From Siphonodentalium dalli (lineage: Eukaryota > Mollusca > Scaphopoda > Gadilida > Siphonodentaliidae): DNA of 64,000 nucleotides. The notes under the pieces were generated by a model. That model made no database searches. It was not told the origin of the DNA and saw only the letters and a program-made list of their open reading frames with translations. Below, one piece after another: positions 1 through 11,384 of this stretch; position 1 is the first letter of the stretch, and each line of letters opens with the position of its first letter. The translations under genes and the position numbers were made by a program. The stretch spans positions 5,508,976 to 5,572,975 of the forward strand of contig CP136069.1 of the NCBI GenBank assembly GCA_032622095.1, in the 5' to 3' direction.

Positions 1-1290
1 TATTGATATTGACATGTATATGGGAACGAGTCATTTTGGGGTCATACGGCCAAAAAACATGGCCGCTGGCAGCCATCTTGGATTTTACTCTTTGCATGAC
101 TAAATCCTTTGGCGCAGGCTACAGGTCGTAGTTTTGATCAGAACTTCATGAAATTTGTCATGGATGTTAACAATGACATGTAGATGGGAACGAGTGATTG
201 TGGGGTTGTTCGGCCAAAAAACATGGCCGCCAGCAGCCATCATGGATTTTACTCTTTGCATGACTAAATCCTTTGGCGCGGGCTACAGGTCGTACCTATG
301 GTCTGATCTTTATGAATTTTGTCATGAATGTTGACATTGACATGTAGATGGGAACGAGTCATTTTGGGGTCATTCGGCCAAAAAACATGGCCGCTGGTGG
401 CCATTTTGGATTTCAAAATTCAATCCATTGGCGCGGGCTACAGGTCGTGCTGTTCGTCTGATCATCATGAAATTTGTCATGGATGTTAATATTGACATGT
501 AGATGGGAACGAGTGATTTTGGGGTCGTTCAGCCATAAAACATGGCCGCCAGCAGCCATCTTGGATTTTACTCTTTGCATGACTAAATTCTTTGGCGCGG
601 GCTACAGGTTGTAGCTTTGGTCTGACCTTTATGAAATTTGTCATGAATATTGATATTGACATGTCTATGGGAACGAGTCATTTTGGGGTCATACGGCCAA
701 AAAACATGGCCGCTGGCAGCCATCTTGGATTTCAAAATTCAATCCATTGGCACGGGCTACAGGTCGTACTGTTTGTCTGATCATCATGATATTTATCATG
801 GATGTTAATATTAACATGTAGATGGGAACGCGTCATTTTGGGGTCGTTTGGCTAAAAAACATGTCCGCCAGCAGCCATATTGGATTTTACTCTTTGCATG
901 AATAAATCCTTTGGTGCGGGCTACAGGTCGTAGCTTTGGTCGGAACTTCATGAAATTTGTCATGTATGTTAACAATGACATGTAGATGGGAAACGAGTCA
1001 TTTTGGGGTCGTTCAGCCGAAAAACATGGCCGCCAGCAGCCATCTTGGATTTTACTCTTTGCATGACTAAATCCATTGGCACAGGCTACAGGTCATACCT
1101 TTGATCAGATCATTATGAGATTTGTAAAGGCTGTAGATGGGAACAAGTCATTTTGGGGTAATTCGGAAAAAAACATTTTAGAATTTACTCTTTGCATCAA
1201 TAAATCCTTTGGCACACCATAATCACCACATCCCTGATCCGATCAATATGAAACCTGTTATGAATGTTGATATTGACATGTACATCTAGT
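1..1290. repeat. Diverged tandem repeat, 155/164-bp units
   Basis: The anchor 'GACATGTAGATGGGAACG' recurs at about 11, 175, 339, 494, 658, 813 and 977, giving spacings of 164 or 155 bp; two decayed units follow to about 1290. Each unit carries 'AACATGGCCGCCAGCAGCC' and 'GGCTACAGGTCGTA'. The 155-bp subtype replaces the 'TTTACTCTTTGCATGACTA' stretch with 'TTCAAAATTCAATCC'. The array begins before the window. No coding capacity is supported. Confidence 0.9.
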
Positions 1291-1975
1291 CTTACTTAGA
1301 CATTTCAATTAGCACTTTTCCTATTCCTCCATTTACTGTCGACCATTAAATTATTCTCCTACCTAAGTTGAGCTACAGTGTCATTGACACTTTCATTTTA
1401 ATTGTAGTCATCTACTTCATGTTGTAAGCCTGCAAGTCACTTTTTAACACATTACATGTTAGAGCTCAATGCACACTAATATTCAACACATATCTGCTAT
1501 GGACATGTTGATAACATCCAAAAAAAAAAAAAAAAAACTTTTTCAAATTTTTTTTGTCATAACATCAGGCATTGCAATAAAAAGGCCTAATGCGGCCCTT
1601 TTTATTCAATGCGGCGGGGCCTGAGAACCAAAACCTTTTTTTTTTTGCCTAAATCTAGCAATTTATTTATATTGGCCTAATGGGTAAATATAACGCATGC
1701 TTAATGGTTCTATTAATAACTCCTATAATCGGTTTCAATTAATTTTATTTTAGTATATCATTTTCTGCACCTTGATCAAAGGGCCTCAATAACCATTAAT
1801 TTTTCAATTTATACCTGAATCTGGGAGATTCGAGTCTATGCCAAGTTCAATGATTATAATTTGTGACCGAATTATGCCGAAATTGGAAGGAATTTAGCTG
1901 AGTTTGCTGATGTTATTTCCATGTGGTCTTTGTGTGAGATTTATCATGGAATCATGATACTGTATACCTGGACAC
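1291..1975. other. Intergenic, no gene seen
   Basis: AT-rich unique-looking DNA with a poly-A run near 1520-1537 and a small hairpin at 1569-1612, where a GCAATAAAAAGGCC arm pairs with GGCCCTTTTTATT around a short loop. I see no open frame or RNA gene of note. Confidence 0.6.
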
Positions 1976-2102
1976 GCATCTTAATCTCAAATCTTTTATC
2001 GAATGAGTTGTGGATGGCGCAAGGGTATATTTTGCAAAATCATAGCTATGTAACTATGCGCCCTCCACAATGAGTTTGATAAAAGATTTAAAATTATGAT
2101 GC
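1976..2102. mobile_element. Small inverted-repeat element
   Basis: Two arms of about 46 bp face each other (1976-2023 and 2056-2102), both containing AAATCTTTTATC and a GCGCC/GGCGC-type inner end with several mismatches. The size and form suit a MITE or a foldback remnant; no clear target duplication was found. Confidence 0.6.
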
Positions 2103-2252
2103 AAGTTATGTTCTGTATTTATTCTACACCTTCATTGATACTAGAGCTACCTTTATTGCAATTTATGGCTGATGAATAACCATGTAAATGATCGGGGCAT
2201 CACCAGCAGCAGATCGTTGACATAATGTACATCATATTTCTTGGCGACATTG

Positions 2253-2575
2253 TCAACAAGAATAGTTCCAGCTTGTGTTATGTATGTATGTTTATTTGTA
2301 TTGCACTAGAGGTATACACTAATATGTATTCAACACCAACAAGAATAGTTTCGGCTTGTGTTGCACTAGAGGTGTACAATAATATGTGTTTAATGGCTGG
2401 GATTCCATTGAATACATTGACCTCACATAAATGGGTGTGGAATAACACACCCTTATGGAGCCCCAGACAGAGAGAATGATGCATTGATGACTCTCTGTTT
2501 GGGTCTGTGTGAGGCTCCATACAGGTGTGATATATAAATTAATACATGTACCTCACATAAATGGGTGTGGAATAA
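2253..2575. repeat. Short duplications around a palindrome
   Basis: A block of about 85 bp beginning CAACAAGAATAGTT is duplicated (2253 and 2338). Further on, 'CTCACATAAATGGGTGTGG' occurs near 2421 and 2551 as direct repeats flanking a palindrome at 2455-2521. In that palindrome GGAGCCCCAGACAGAGAG faces CTCTCTGTTTGGGTCTGTG and then GGCTCC. A related GAGCCCCAGACA palindrome forms the middle of the GTGACCC MITEs near 10231, 13624 and 15793. Confidence 0.6.
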
Positions 2576-2592
2576 ATATTGATTCCTAACTA

Positions 2593-2744
2593 CAGTAATG
2601 CCCTAAATAATCGACTCCTTAACCACAGCAGAATTATGGGTAATTTTTCAGGATTTAGTTGGAAATGTGGCTTGTTGCCATTCATCGGAAAGCTCTCACA
2701 TAATTCTGCTGTGGTTAAAGAGTTGATTATTTAGGGCATTACTT
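2593..2744. mobile_element. Tc1/mariner-type MITE, shortened copy
   Basis: Terminal inverted repeats of about 45 bp (CAGTAATGCCCTAAATAAT at the left, its complement at the right) are flanked by TA at 2591-2592 and 2745-2746. CAGT termini and a TA duplication fit the Tc1/mariner/pogo superfamily. It is the same family as 2834-3046, but the centre of one arm is missing, so only a hairpin with a single-copy middle remains. Confidence 0.75.
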
Positions 2745-2833
2745 TACCATCACTTTTAATGAAGTGACAGTGATGTGTACATTTTCCATTTCAGGGTTAT
2801 TCAATTTGTGGCCCTGGGGTTATCCAAGGTGTA

Positions 2834-3046
2834 CAATAATGCCCTAAGTAATCGACCTCTTAACCACAGCAGAATTATGGGTAACTTTTCAGGATTTAGT
2901 CGGAAATATGGCTTGTTGCCATTCATCGGAAAGCTCTCCTCGAGAGCTTTCCGATGAATGGCAACAAGCCATATTTCCGACTAAATCCTGAAAAGTTACA
3001 CACAATTTTGCTGTAGTTAAGGAGTCGATTACTTAGGGCATTACTG
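2834..3046. mobile_element. Tc1/mariner-type MITE, full palindrome
   Basis: The 213-bp element is a near-perfect palindrome about a centre near 2940, at GAAAGCTCTCC/TCGAGAGCTTTC. Termini are CAATAATGCCC and GGGCATTACTG, with TA on each side (2832-2833, 3047-3048). It has no coding capacity and must have been moved by a transposase encoded elsewhere. Confidence 0.8.
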
Positions 3047-3159
3047 TAGTCTCTAGTTATATATTGTGGCAGAAATTGAACAGAAATTAGCTGACTGCGG
3101 TCATTGTATCAAGTGCTTTCTTTGTGAGCGCAGACTTGGAAATGTTGGTCTGGTTCCAA

Positions 3160-3340
3160 CAGGGGAGGTGGGGAGACCCTCCAAGCACGTCATTGATAGT
3201 GAGATTTATCATGTAATGTAGCAGGGGAGGTGGGGAGACCCTCTAAGCACGTCATTGATAGTGATATTTATCATGTAATATAGCAGGGGAGGTGGGGAGA
3301 CCCTCTAAGCACGTCATTGATATATCACGCAATATACGAA
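3160..3340. repeat. 62-bp tandem repeat, three units
   Basis: The motif CAGGGGAGGTGGGGAGACCC starts at 3160, 3222 and 3284. The last unit is shortened and decays after ATTGATATATCACGC. Confidence 0.9.
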
Positions 3341-3517
3341 ATGGTTAACTAATATATTGCATTGTTTCTCTTATAATTTACTTTTATATAATTTATTTGA
3401 TTTTGAATATTTCAAGATGAAGCCAGTGAGATTGGTTATATTTTGTAATAGTCAGAGTGTGAGTTTATGATTTATTCATCATCGTTGTTTGAACATTGTG
3501 TTAAATTTTTGCGAAAA

Positions 3518-3693
3518 CCCTGTGCCAATGCAATCTCTCATATATACGAGTCTCCCATAGGGAGCCTCGCATATATAAGAGAATACATTGGCCTAACAAT
3601 ATTTACCTTGACCTTGTAGGCCAGTGCATTCTCTTATATATGTGAGGCTCCCTATGGGACACTCACATATATAAGAGAGTGCATTGGCACATA
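3518..3693. mobile_element. Variant double-hairpin cassette
   Basis: Two hairpins of about 70 bp (3524-3595 and 3617-3692) are arranged tail to tail, with CCCTGTGCC on the left outer side and GGCCTAAC on the inner side. They are diverged copies of the cassette found in the MITEs at 4953, 10045, 15615, 29554 and 34388. Their inner stem reads CTCCC/GGGAG where the other copies have CGACC/GGTCG. Confidence 0.75.
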
Positions 3694-3888
3694 TAGAGTT
3701 TAATGTTTAACCCACAGGGAGCCCCACACGTGCGATTGGTTATATCTGTTGGAGTATTGTGTTGATGTTTTATATCATATGATGAATAACAAATTATTTA
3801 TGCAATAAATACAGAGATACTAAACACATGACCCGTTTTATCCAGTTTATCCTCCAAGATATGGGTATCCTATCCACAGTGAAATATT

Positions 3889-4002
3889 TTACATAGACCA
3901 TCTTACATAGACCATCTTACATAGACCATCTTACATAGACCATCTTACATAGACCATCTTACATAGACCATTTATAGACCATTTTACATAGACCATTTTA
4001 CG
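3889..4002. repeat. 14-bp minisatellite
   Basis: ACATAGACCATCTT repeats at exact 14-bp steps from 3891 (3905, 3919, 3933, 3947, 3961), followed by two irregular units. Confidence 0.95.
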
Positions 4003-4339
4003 GATAGCGAGATTGATGCATGCTGGATAATAAAACTCCAAACTTTTCTAATGCCTCAAAAATTGAGGAGTTAGCGCAGTTTTCTGATTTTTCTACTATT
4101 TTGTTGCATAAGATTAATAAAAATATGTGGAGAAATTTAATATTATTTTTACATTATGGGAGGAGTATATGTCCCTGATAATTGTATAAATTTTTCCCTA
4201 AAACAACGAACAATAACAAAGTTATCTATGTTTGATAGACCCATTCTAAATCTGCCTTAGTAAGTGCATAAGGCTCCAGCCACACGGTCTTTGTTTGGAT
4301 AGAATATAGACCATGATGCATCAGTCAAAAATGGATATC

Positions 4340-4650
4340 CCATATGGTGGGCTAGCATCACCAAATTCACCATCTGGGAACCTCATTCTGCTTAGGCCTC
4401 AACTGCTATGGGAGATCTAGGATCATGCCGTTCCCAGATGAAGTTGGTGATGTTCACCCATTGGGCACCTCGATTATGCATTTTATCTTCTGCAAATTAG
4501 GGGATATAGAAACTTCCCAGAAGGGAAAAAGTAACTAAAAACAGAGTTAATTTGAGACTTTAGATACTTTGGTGATGCTAGCCCACTTTGCGGGATGGCA
4601 TCACTAAATTCACCCTCTGGGGACCTCATTCTGCAAATAACAGACACCCT
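4340..4650. mobile_element. Foldback-like remnant with 'CATCACCAAATTCACC' arms
   Basis: The stretch GCATCACCAAATTCACCATC with GGGAACCTCATTCTGC at 4367-4396 faces an inverted copy at 4431-4470. A second related copy lies at 4573-4635. The same arms recur at 14010-14170, so this is a dispersed small inverted-repeat element. Confidence 0.55.
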
Positions 4651-4952
4651 ATTTGCAGGCTTGAATAGTTGAGTTCCCATTGAAATATAATCTAAACCAG
4701 AGCATGAGTTTGTTCCAATAGAAGAATAGGTTGTCATAGCAACAGCATAATCTAGCCTCGCAAGATTTTCATTCAGATGGGAACAATTGTGCATGGTTGT
4801 TATGAAATCCAAATTGGTTTTAAAGATTGGGTTATTGCTTATATGTGGGAAGGTTCAGAACACAAAATATTGGTTTTGCTGGAAACCAAACTTTTAAGAG
4901 TGTAGGTCTCACTGATACGATGATAGTTTGCCCCCAATAAAAACAAATCCTC

Positions 4953-5744
4953 TTAACCGTTTACCCAACAGAAGGGCCCTGTGCCAATGCATTCTCTTAT
5001 ATATGCGAGTCGACCATAGGTCGCCTCGCATATATAAGAAAATGCATTGACTTAACCCTTTACCCAACAGGCCCTGTGCCAATGCATTCTCTTATATATG
5101 CGAGTCGACCATAGGTCGCCTCGCATATATAAGAGAATGCATTGGCTTAACACATTAAAAATTATAAAATTGTTAAAGAATGTAAGAAAAAATGGTAAAA
5201 AGTGTTAAAAATAGTTTTTTTTAGGCCAATGCATTCTCTTATATATGCGAGGCGACCTATGGTCGACTCGCATATATAAGAGAATGCATTGGCACAGGGT
5301 ATAACTGTAACTATCACAATGTGGTCAAGGAGCCGGTTCCAATGATATCCATATTTGTATGGTTCTATTGAGACAGACCGAAGATATTTTAGGCTGTTGA
5401 AGCTTTATTTGGCCGGTTTTGGCCGGTTTGTTGGGTAAAGGGTTAACACATTAAAAATTATAAAATTGTTAAAGAATGTAAGAAAAAATGGTAAAAAGTG
5501 TTAAAAAAAAGATTTGTTTTAGGCCAATGCATTCTCTTATATATGCGAGGCGACCTATGGTCGACTCGCATATATAAGAGAATGCATTGGCACAGGGCAT
5601 AACTGTAACTATCACAATGTGGTCAAGGAGCCGGTTCCAATGATATCCATATTTGTATGGTTCTATTGAGACAGACCGAAGATATTTTAGGCTGTTGAAG
5701 CTTTATTTGGTCGTTTTTGGCCGGTTTGTTGGGTAAAGGGTTAA
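4953..5744. mobile_element. Self-nested TTAA MITE (piggyBac-like)
   Basis: The outer element begins TTAA-CCGTTTACCCAACA at 4953 and ends GGGTAAAGGG-TTAA at 5744. Inside it, a second complete copy (5056-5442) starts CCCTTTACCCAACA and ends GGGTAAAGGG, flanked by TTAA at 5052-5055 and 5443-5446. The order is outer left end, whole inner element, outer right end. The right-end sequence after 5443 (TTAACACATTAAAAATT) repeats the inner sequence starting at 5151. TTAA duplications and CCC-type termini fit the piggyBac superfamily. There is no coding capacity. Four copies of the shared hairpin lie at about 4983, 5082, 5222 and 5522. Confidence 0.85.
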
Positions 5745-5984
5745 AGTCGAAAGCAGACGTCAGTAAATAAACATCATCCCAAGTCTTTAACACATTGTGT
5801 TCTGTCAAAGGGTTAAAGCGCCTTTACACGCTTTGATTTGTCGCATGTTGTTTTTTTAGAATACAGCAGGGGTGGAAACAGATGGTTGTGTGTATAATGT
5901 CTGATTTTCTTGGTAAGCCAAGAAACTTTATCAGATGGTTGTTCCCCAGAGCTAACCTGTCAATTGTTAGGTATATTGTCACAA
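5745..5984. other. Short unique stretch, no gene
   Basis: This begins with a possible decayed MITE end (TTAACACATT, later AAAGGGTTAA near 5806-5816). It also has a small hairpin, TTTCTTGG-TAAG-CCAAGAAA, near 5907. The 73-codon open frame from 5882 runs into the minisatellite and is not supported as a gene. Confidence 0.5.
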
Positions 5985-6672
5985 CCTATAAACTAAAAAC
6001 AACCTATATACTAAAAACTAAAATTCTTACCTATATACTAAAAACTGAGATTACCTATATACTAAAAACTACCTATATACTAATGCCACAACATATATAC
6101 TAATGCCACAACATATATACTAATGCCACAACCTATATACTAATGCCACAACCTATAAACTAAAAACTAAGATTCCTAGCTGTATACTAAAAACGAAGAT
6201 TACATATATACTAAAAACAAAGATACAACATATAAATTAAAAACTAAGATTACTACTTATAAACTTAAAACTAAGATACAACCTATATACTAAAAACTAA
6301 GATTTGTACTTGTATACTAACAACTAAGATTCTACCTATATACTAAAAACTAAGATACAGCCTATATACTAAAAACTAAGATTCCTAGATATATACTAAA
6401 AACAAAGATTTCTACCTGTATACTAAAAACTAAGATTACATATATACTAAAAACAAAGATACAACATATAAACTAAAAACTAAGATTCCAACCTATATAC
6501 TAAAAACTAAGATTACCTATATACTAACAACTAAGATTCTACCTATATACTAAAAACTAAGATTCCTAGCGGTATACTAAAAACTAAGATACAGCCTATA
6601 TACTAAAAACTAAGATTACCTATAAACTAAAAACTAAGATTCCTACCTATATACTAAAAACTAAGATTCCTA
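5985..6672. repeat. Irregular ~24-bp minisatellite
   Basis: About 28 units of 'CCTATATACTAAAAACTAAG' with variable linkers (ATT, ATTCCTAG, ATACAG). A sub-block near 6082-6155 reads CTAATGCCACAACATATATA. Unit length varies, so no frame is maintained. Confidence 0.9.
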
Positions 6673-8135
6673 GCTACAGGTATATAATTATATGTGGAAG
6701 ATACTCTATTCAAGGCAGCCTGTCTGACTTTTTGTTTGTGGTAATTTCTACCACTTGTGTTCCAGAGGTCAATTTTCCCTTGGTAAATTTCGATCAAACA
6801 CATAGGTTGGTCGATGGATAGCTTAAAGACATATTCTGGACATATTCGGGTGCGTGGACTGATATGTTGGTATTCGGGCGATATGCCAACTGATGGGATG
6901 TAGCATTCTACTAACATCGCGAAAATCTTTGAGCAAGAATATTCTCCATTTCTATTTTATCACCCTAATTGAGTGTTTCACATCACTTTAATAATGTACT
7001 TCATTGTTGGTGAATGTCCCAATCGAACTTTCACGATTGACATATTATGGACTTGTTCAGGTGCGTGAACTTGATAAGTTAGTACTCAGGTCCTATGCCA
7101 ACATGGAGAATGTAGCATTCTACTAACATCGACCGTACCGCTCCACAGAAAACATCGTCTGAACTACGCTCAATTGTAAACATTTACATCTGGATTCTGG
7201 GTGCAACCATGGACGTAATTGACATATATACATCGCTGGTGCAACTATCGGAGATAATCTAACACAAAATGATTCCGCCATCGAGAGTCATTGCGTTTAA
7301 TTAATATATAAGAATGACTGTGTGTATCGTAAATCTGGATTAATATTAAAAAAAATAACTATATACTTTGAGCAAGATTATTCTCAATTTCTATTTGATC
7401 ACCCTACCAGCGTGTTTCACATAACTTTAAATGTGTACTTCACTACTGTTGGTGAAGATCCCTACTCGAATTTAAATAAATTTGTGAGCGATTTTGGGTT
7501 GCGTCGCTTACAATAATGGAAATTCTACTGGTTAATTAATTCATTGTTTAGTGTAATATCAGCTCACAAATACCACGGAAAAGCATGCAATTTTAAATTG
7601 GGACCTTCACCTACAGTGAAGTTCATTATTAAGGAACAGATAATAACTAAGAAAAATATTCCACACGTTATTTTTTCGAATTTATAAGGTTCCCTGTCAA
7701 AACTTCAAAAAGTTCCAAGGTTTTGTACCAGTGGAATATGATCTCTACGGGCGTTATAGTCATACAAGAGATTCATGGCATGATCTAGTGTTTACATGGT
7801 CTGTTTTCAACTTGGAGGAAAAAACCATGCGATAAATCGAACCGTGTGAAGGCACTTTTACCGTTATTTCGCGCTCCGCGTGAAAATGTTTAGCATTTCT
7901 TGGTATACAGTGGGCCATGGGCGTTTTATTTATAGAAATGGGAATTTTTGGGAGAGGATTAAAAGTCGAACTGCGACCCGGAGACCGAGTCCGGTAAAAG
8001 GTGTAGTTGGGAATTCTGGTGAAATGCACGAGAAACCTTCAGTGATAAGCCGTATATAGTTGTAATAATTTGAAGGATTAATTGTTTTAACGGAATTATG
8101 AGTTGGTCATTCGTGAAACCAATATATTTTATATT
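6673..8135. other. Diverged duplications, no gene seen
   Basis: A block with GACATATTCTGGACATATTC and TGTAGCATTCTACTAACATCG at about 6828-6917 recurs diverged at 7039-7130. The stretch GAGCAAGAATATTCTC...TTTCACATCAC at 6930-6990 recurs at 7370-7440. The rest is unique. The short open frames here do not show protein-like features. Confidence 0.5.
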
Positions 8136-8143
8136 CTATAATT

Positions 8144-9153
8144 CAGGGGCGTAGCAAGCAAATTTTATTGGGGGGGGGGGTATAACCGTTCATCGCAAAG
8201 CGATGACCCGACACCGAAGGCGTCGGTGGGGAAGAGCACGATAGGGGGGGTCCAGGGGTCCTCCCCCTGGAAAATTTTCTGACATTGGAAGCTTAAAGTG
8301 ACTCTCTGGTGGCTTCTGACCCATCTGACATTGTTTTCCCACCCACTACATTATCATAGATTAGATCAACAACATTCTTATCATTTATCAATTGTAATTT
8401 CATAAAATGGTAGGCCATTGAAAGTGTAATGAACAAATAGGTATATGGGAATCATGTTGTGTTATTATCTAGTCATTAATGATGTGAAATTACTTCCATA
8501 ACTGGGATCAGATATTCAGAAAGTAAATATGTCACAAACAACCATGAGAAAGTAGACTACATGGATACACACATCACCATGGGTATGTATCGTGGGGTAT
8601 TTATCGTGTGGGTATGAATAGTGTGGGTATGTATAGTGGGTATGTATAGTGGGTATATATGTATCGTGGGGGTATGTATCCTGGGTATGTATAGTGGGGG
8701 TATGTATAGCGTGGTTATGTATAGTGGTGGTATGTATTGTGTGAGTATGCGTATAGTGTGGGTATGTATAATGTGGGTATGTATAGTGTGGGTATGTATA
8801 GCGTGGGTATGTATAGCGTGGGTATGTATAGTGGTGGTATATATTGTGTGGGTATGTACCGTGTGGGTATGTATAGTGTGGGTATGTATAGTGTGGCTAT
8901 GTATAATGTGGGTATGCATAGTGTGGGTATGTATAGTGTTGGTATGTATAGTATGGGTATGTATCGTTTGGGTATGTATAGTGTGGGTATGTATCATGGA
9001 GGTATGTATGGTGTGGGTATGTATCGTGGGAGTGTGCATTGCCGTGATCGTCGGCGATACTTCATTAGTTTGCCAAATATTTTTACTAACCTTTGGAAAA
9101 TATTGGGGGGGTAAATACCCCCTTGCCCCCCCCCCTTGTTTTCTACGCCCCTG
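8144..9153. mobile_element. hAT-like non-autonomous element carrying a minisatellite
   Basis: The termini are inverted (CAGGGGCGTAGCAAGCAA at the left; TTGTTTTCTACGCCCCTG at the right). They are flanked by a perfect 8-bp target duplication, CTATAATT, at 8136-8143 and 9154-9161. Eight-bp duplications and CAGGG-type ends are hallmarks of the hAT superfamily. G-rich and C-rich runs border the ends. The interior is mainly the minisatellite at 8578-9032. No transposase is encoded. Confidence 0.85.
8578..9032. repeat. 15-bp minisatellite inside the hAT-like element
   Basis: About 30 units of 'GTGTGGGTATGTATA' with substitutions (GTGG, GTAT, GCGT variants). Because 15 is divisible by three, frames stay open on both strands (VGMYS-type and IHTHT-type pseudo-proteins). 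These are artefacts of the repeat. Confidence 0.95.
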
Positions 9154-9159
9154 CTATAA

Positions 9160-9767
9160 TTACAATCATGGGTATATAATATATTATCTTGAGCGCGTTA
9201 CCATTTCTGACATTGAGTTTCTTGCCTGTGCTGTGTGGGAACCAAAGGTTAATGTTCTACGGAGGGGTAATGATATGGTCAATTAGATTGCACGAAAGCG
9301 ACAGAAAGGCATGCGAAAAAAAACCATAATGTAGAAGCATCTGCCGAGATTATTCTTATAACCTAACTACACCCAGTCGCCTCCTGCCAAACTTTTTTTC
9401 TTATTTTTTCATTAGATCGAGGTATATGATGCTTCCTCGTCAGTGTTTCACCGAAACCTGTATTCCATGATATACGGAAGTCATCTACCTTCAGATAGTT
9501 TACTGTTCGGGCTAAAAAAAAATATATAATAACTTTATTGCCGGACGCATGCGGTCGTTACACCAGACTGAACGGGTCGATAAATCAACAAATAGTGCAA
9601 ATAGGATGATCAGGGAAATCATGAGATGCGTGGAAATAGGTTTGTCGACAGAAAAGATGTACTATAGCTGTACTGCTTCCTCGATGTGTTTGTTTTATTC
9701 CGAATAACCTCGTATCCTGCATGTGGTGAATTATTTTTCGAATAAAATTAAGCCGAGGTTATCGCGG
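9160..9767. other. Unique stretch, no gene seen
   Basis: No repeat family, RNA gene or credible reading frame was recognised in this interval. Confidence 0.5.
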
Positions 9768-10038
9768 TGCCGCCACCGATGAGGCCCCCACCCCACCCCC
9801 CATGGAATACGGAATACCACTTAACACAGAGGGTGGAATACGGAATACCAGATAACATCCATATGGAAAACATAAAAATATATGAAAACTTAATTTTTTG
9901 AAGGTCGGCGTACGAATACCGGTATTTTTGGAATACCGAATACCTCCTAACAGAGGGGCCGGAATACGGCGTACCTCATAACAGGGCATGGAATACGGCG
10001 TACGAAAAAGGGGGGTGGGGGCCTCACCGATGGCAGCA
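9768..10038. mobile_element. Small TIR element with 'GGAATACGG' interior
   Basis: TGCCGCCACCGATGAGGCCC at 9768 faces GGGCCTCACCGATGGCAGCA ending at 10038 as an imperfect terminal inverted repeat of about 23 bp, followed inward by C-rich and G-rich runs. The interior is a loose repeat of GGAATACGG / GGAATACC. The next MITE starts a few bases later. No clear target duplication was found. Confidence 0.65.
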
Positions 10039-10044
10039 TAATAC

Positions 10045-10502
10045 GACCCGCCATATCAAATCCAGTCGTAAGTCGGATTTTTTTTTACCCTGTGCCAATG
10101 CATTCTCTTATATATAAGCGAGTCGATCATAGGTCGCCTCGCATATATAAGAGAATGCATTGGCCTAACAATTTTTTACAATTTTAATATTTTTTTCTTG
10201 TATTCTTTAACAATTTTATAATTTTACCCATACAGAGCCCCAGACAAACACGAGCAGACGACACTCTTCTATATGCTTCTATATATGTGTGGGGCTCCCT
10301 GCAGGGTAATGGATGTTTTTTTATTTTATGTCCTAAAAATTGTAAGAAACATTTATTTAAAAAACATGATAAAAAATTGTTAGGCCAATGCATTCTCTTA
10401 TATATGCGAGGCGACCTATGGTCGACTCGCATATATAAGAGAATGCATTGGCACAGGGTAAAAAAAAATCCCGACTTACGACTGGATTTGATATGGTGGG
10501 TC
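10045..10502. mobile_element. MITE with GACCCGCC termini and two hairpin cassettes
   Basis: This element of about 458 bp has terminal inverted repeats of about 40 bp (GACCCGCCATATCAAATCC, then AGTCGTAAGTCGG). Just inside each end is a copy of the shared hairpin (10092-10164 and 10383-10454), with CCCTGTGCC facing outward. The centre contains the GAGCCCCAGACAAACACG / TGTGGGGCTCC palindrome between AT-rich spacers of the ACAATTTTATAATTT type. Short frames on both strands are artefacts of the palindromic structure. Confidence 0.85.
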
Positions 10503-11384
10503 CAGACTAACGTACACTGCCATATCATTGCCTCAGATATGTGGAGAAACACAGTGCTAGGTCATTAAAATTATTCCTTCCACAACCCAGTGCCTGGGCA
10601 TATACGCTATACTGGGTCACATATACGTATTGGTATGCATGTAGGTGTATAGAAAATTGCAGACAGGGATACTTGGCTCATTTTAAATGTCAAAACACCA
10701 CAACATCGCGAAGTGTTGACACGATGAATTCTAATTTTAACAATTTGTTACTTACAATTGTTTAATTATCCCCACCATCCCTGGAATGCCCACCCACCCA
10801 CTGTGAATGATATGTAAGCCATAAGTCCAGAACATATAATTTTACATGGCTATCATGCATTATATCATTATCATTTACTTGCATATGTAATGTAAGCAGC
10901 CCTTTAATATTAACTAGCCAACTCATTCCCATTTATACCGGAATTGTATGTCATGTACTGTGTCGTCGTTCCCGTAGTCATAGTCCGGTGAAGTAAACAT
11001 TTTCAGGTAAAGTTTTTTTTTCTCTGCTGATTATTACAGAGGGTGTCTCACTAAATAACATCCATGTGGGTGTGGAGTGCTCACTGTTAAGCATTTTCAG
11101 AAAATCAAGATGGCCGCCAATGATGAGAAATAAGCCTCAATTAACAACATTTTATGTTATACATGGAAGGCAGACTCCGTTTTTATTATATGCCATCGGG
11201 GGAACATTTATCTCATTATACGATGTAGCTAAGTGCCATTTTCAGTAAGATGGCAGCCAAAATGGCCTCCAAAATAGAAAAGTGGCAAAATTTCATACCG
11301 TTTTCCAGGTTTTATTTTATCACTAACACCTGAATCTGCAAAACGAACAGTTTTGTGACTATTTATGAATGAAAAATAATCAAT
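10503..11384. other. Mostly unique, no gene seen
   Basis: From about 11035 there are 'AAGATGGCCGCCAA' and 'AAGATGGCAGCCAAAATGGC' motifs, akin to the dispersed repeats at 1-1290 and 15113. No reading frame is supported. Confidence 0.5.

Noticed and set aside
3518-5744. Helitron 3' hairpins
   Set aside because: The hairpins are not followed by CTRR termini. The elements end in inverted repeats with TTAA duplications, which Helitrons lack.
8557-9286. Frames with VGMYS or HTIHT repeats on both strands
   Set aside because: A 15-bp minisatellite inside an hAT-like element; both strands are open only because of the period.
10184-10568. Overlapping 122- and 93-codon frames containing 'GQCILLYMRG' on opposite strands
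   Set aside because: The same peptide appears wherever the hairpin cassette occurs (10 kb, 12.5 kb, 13.4 kb, 15.9 kb). It is a translation of the palindrome, not a protein family.
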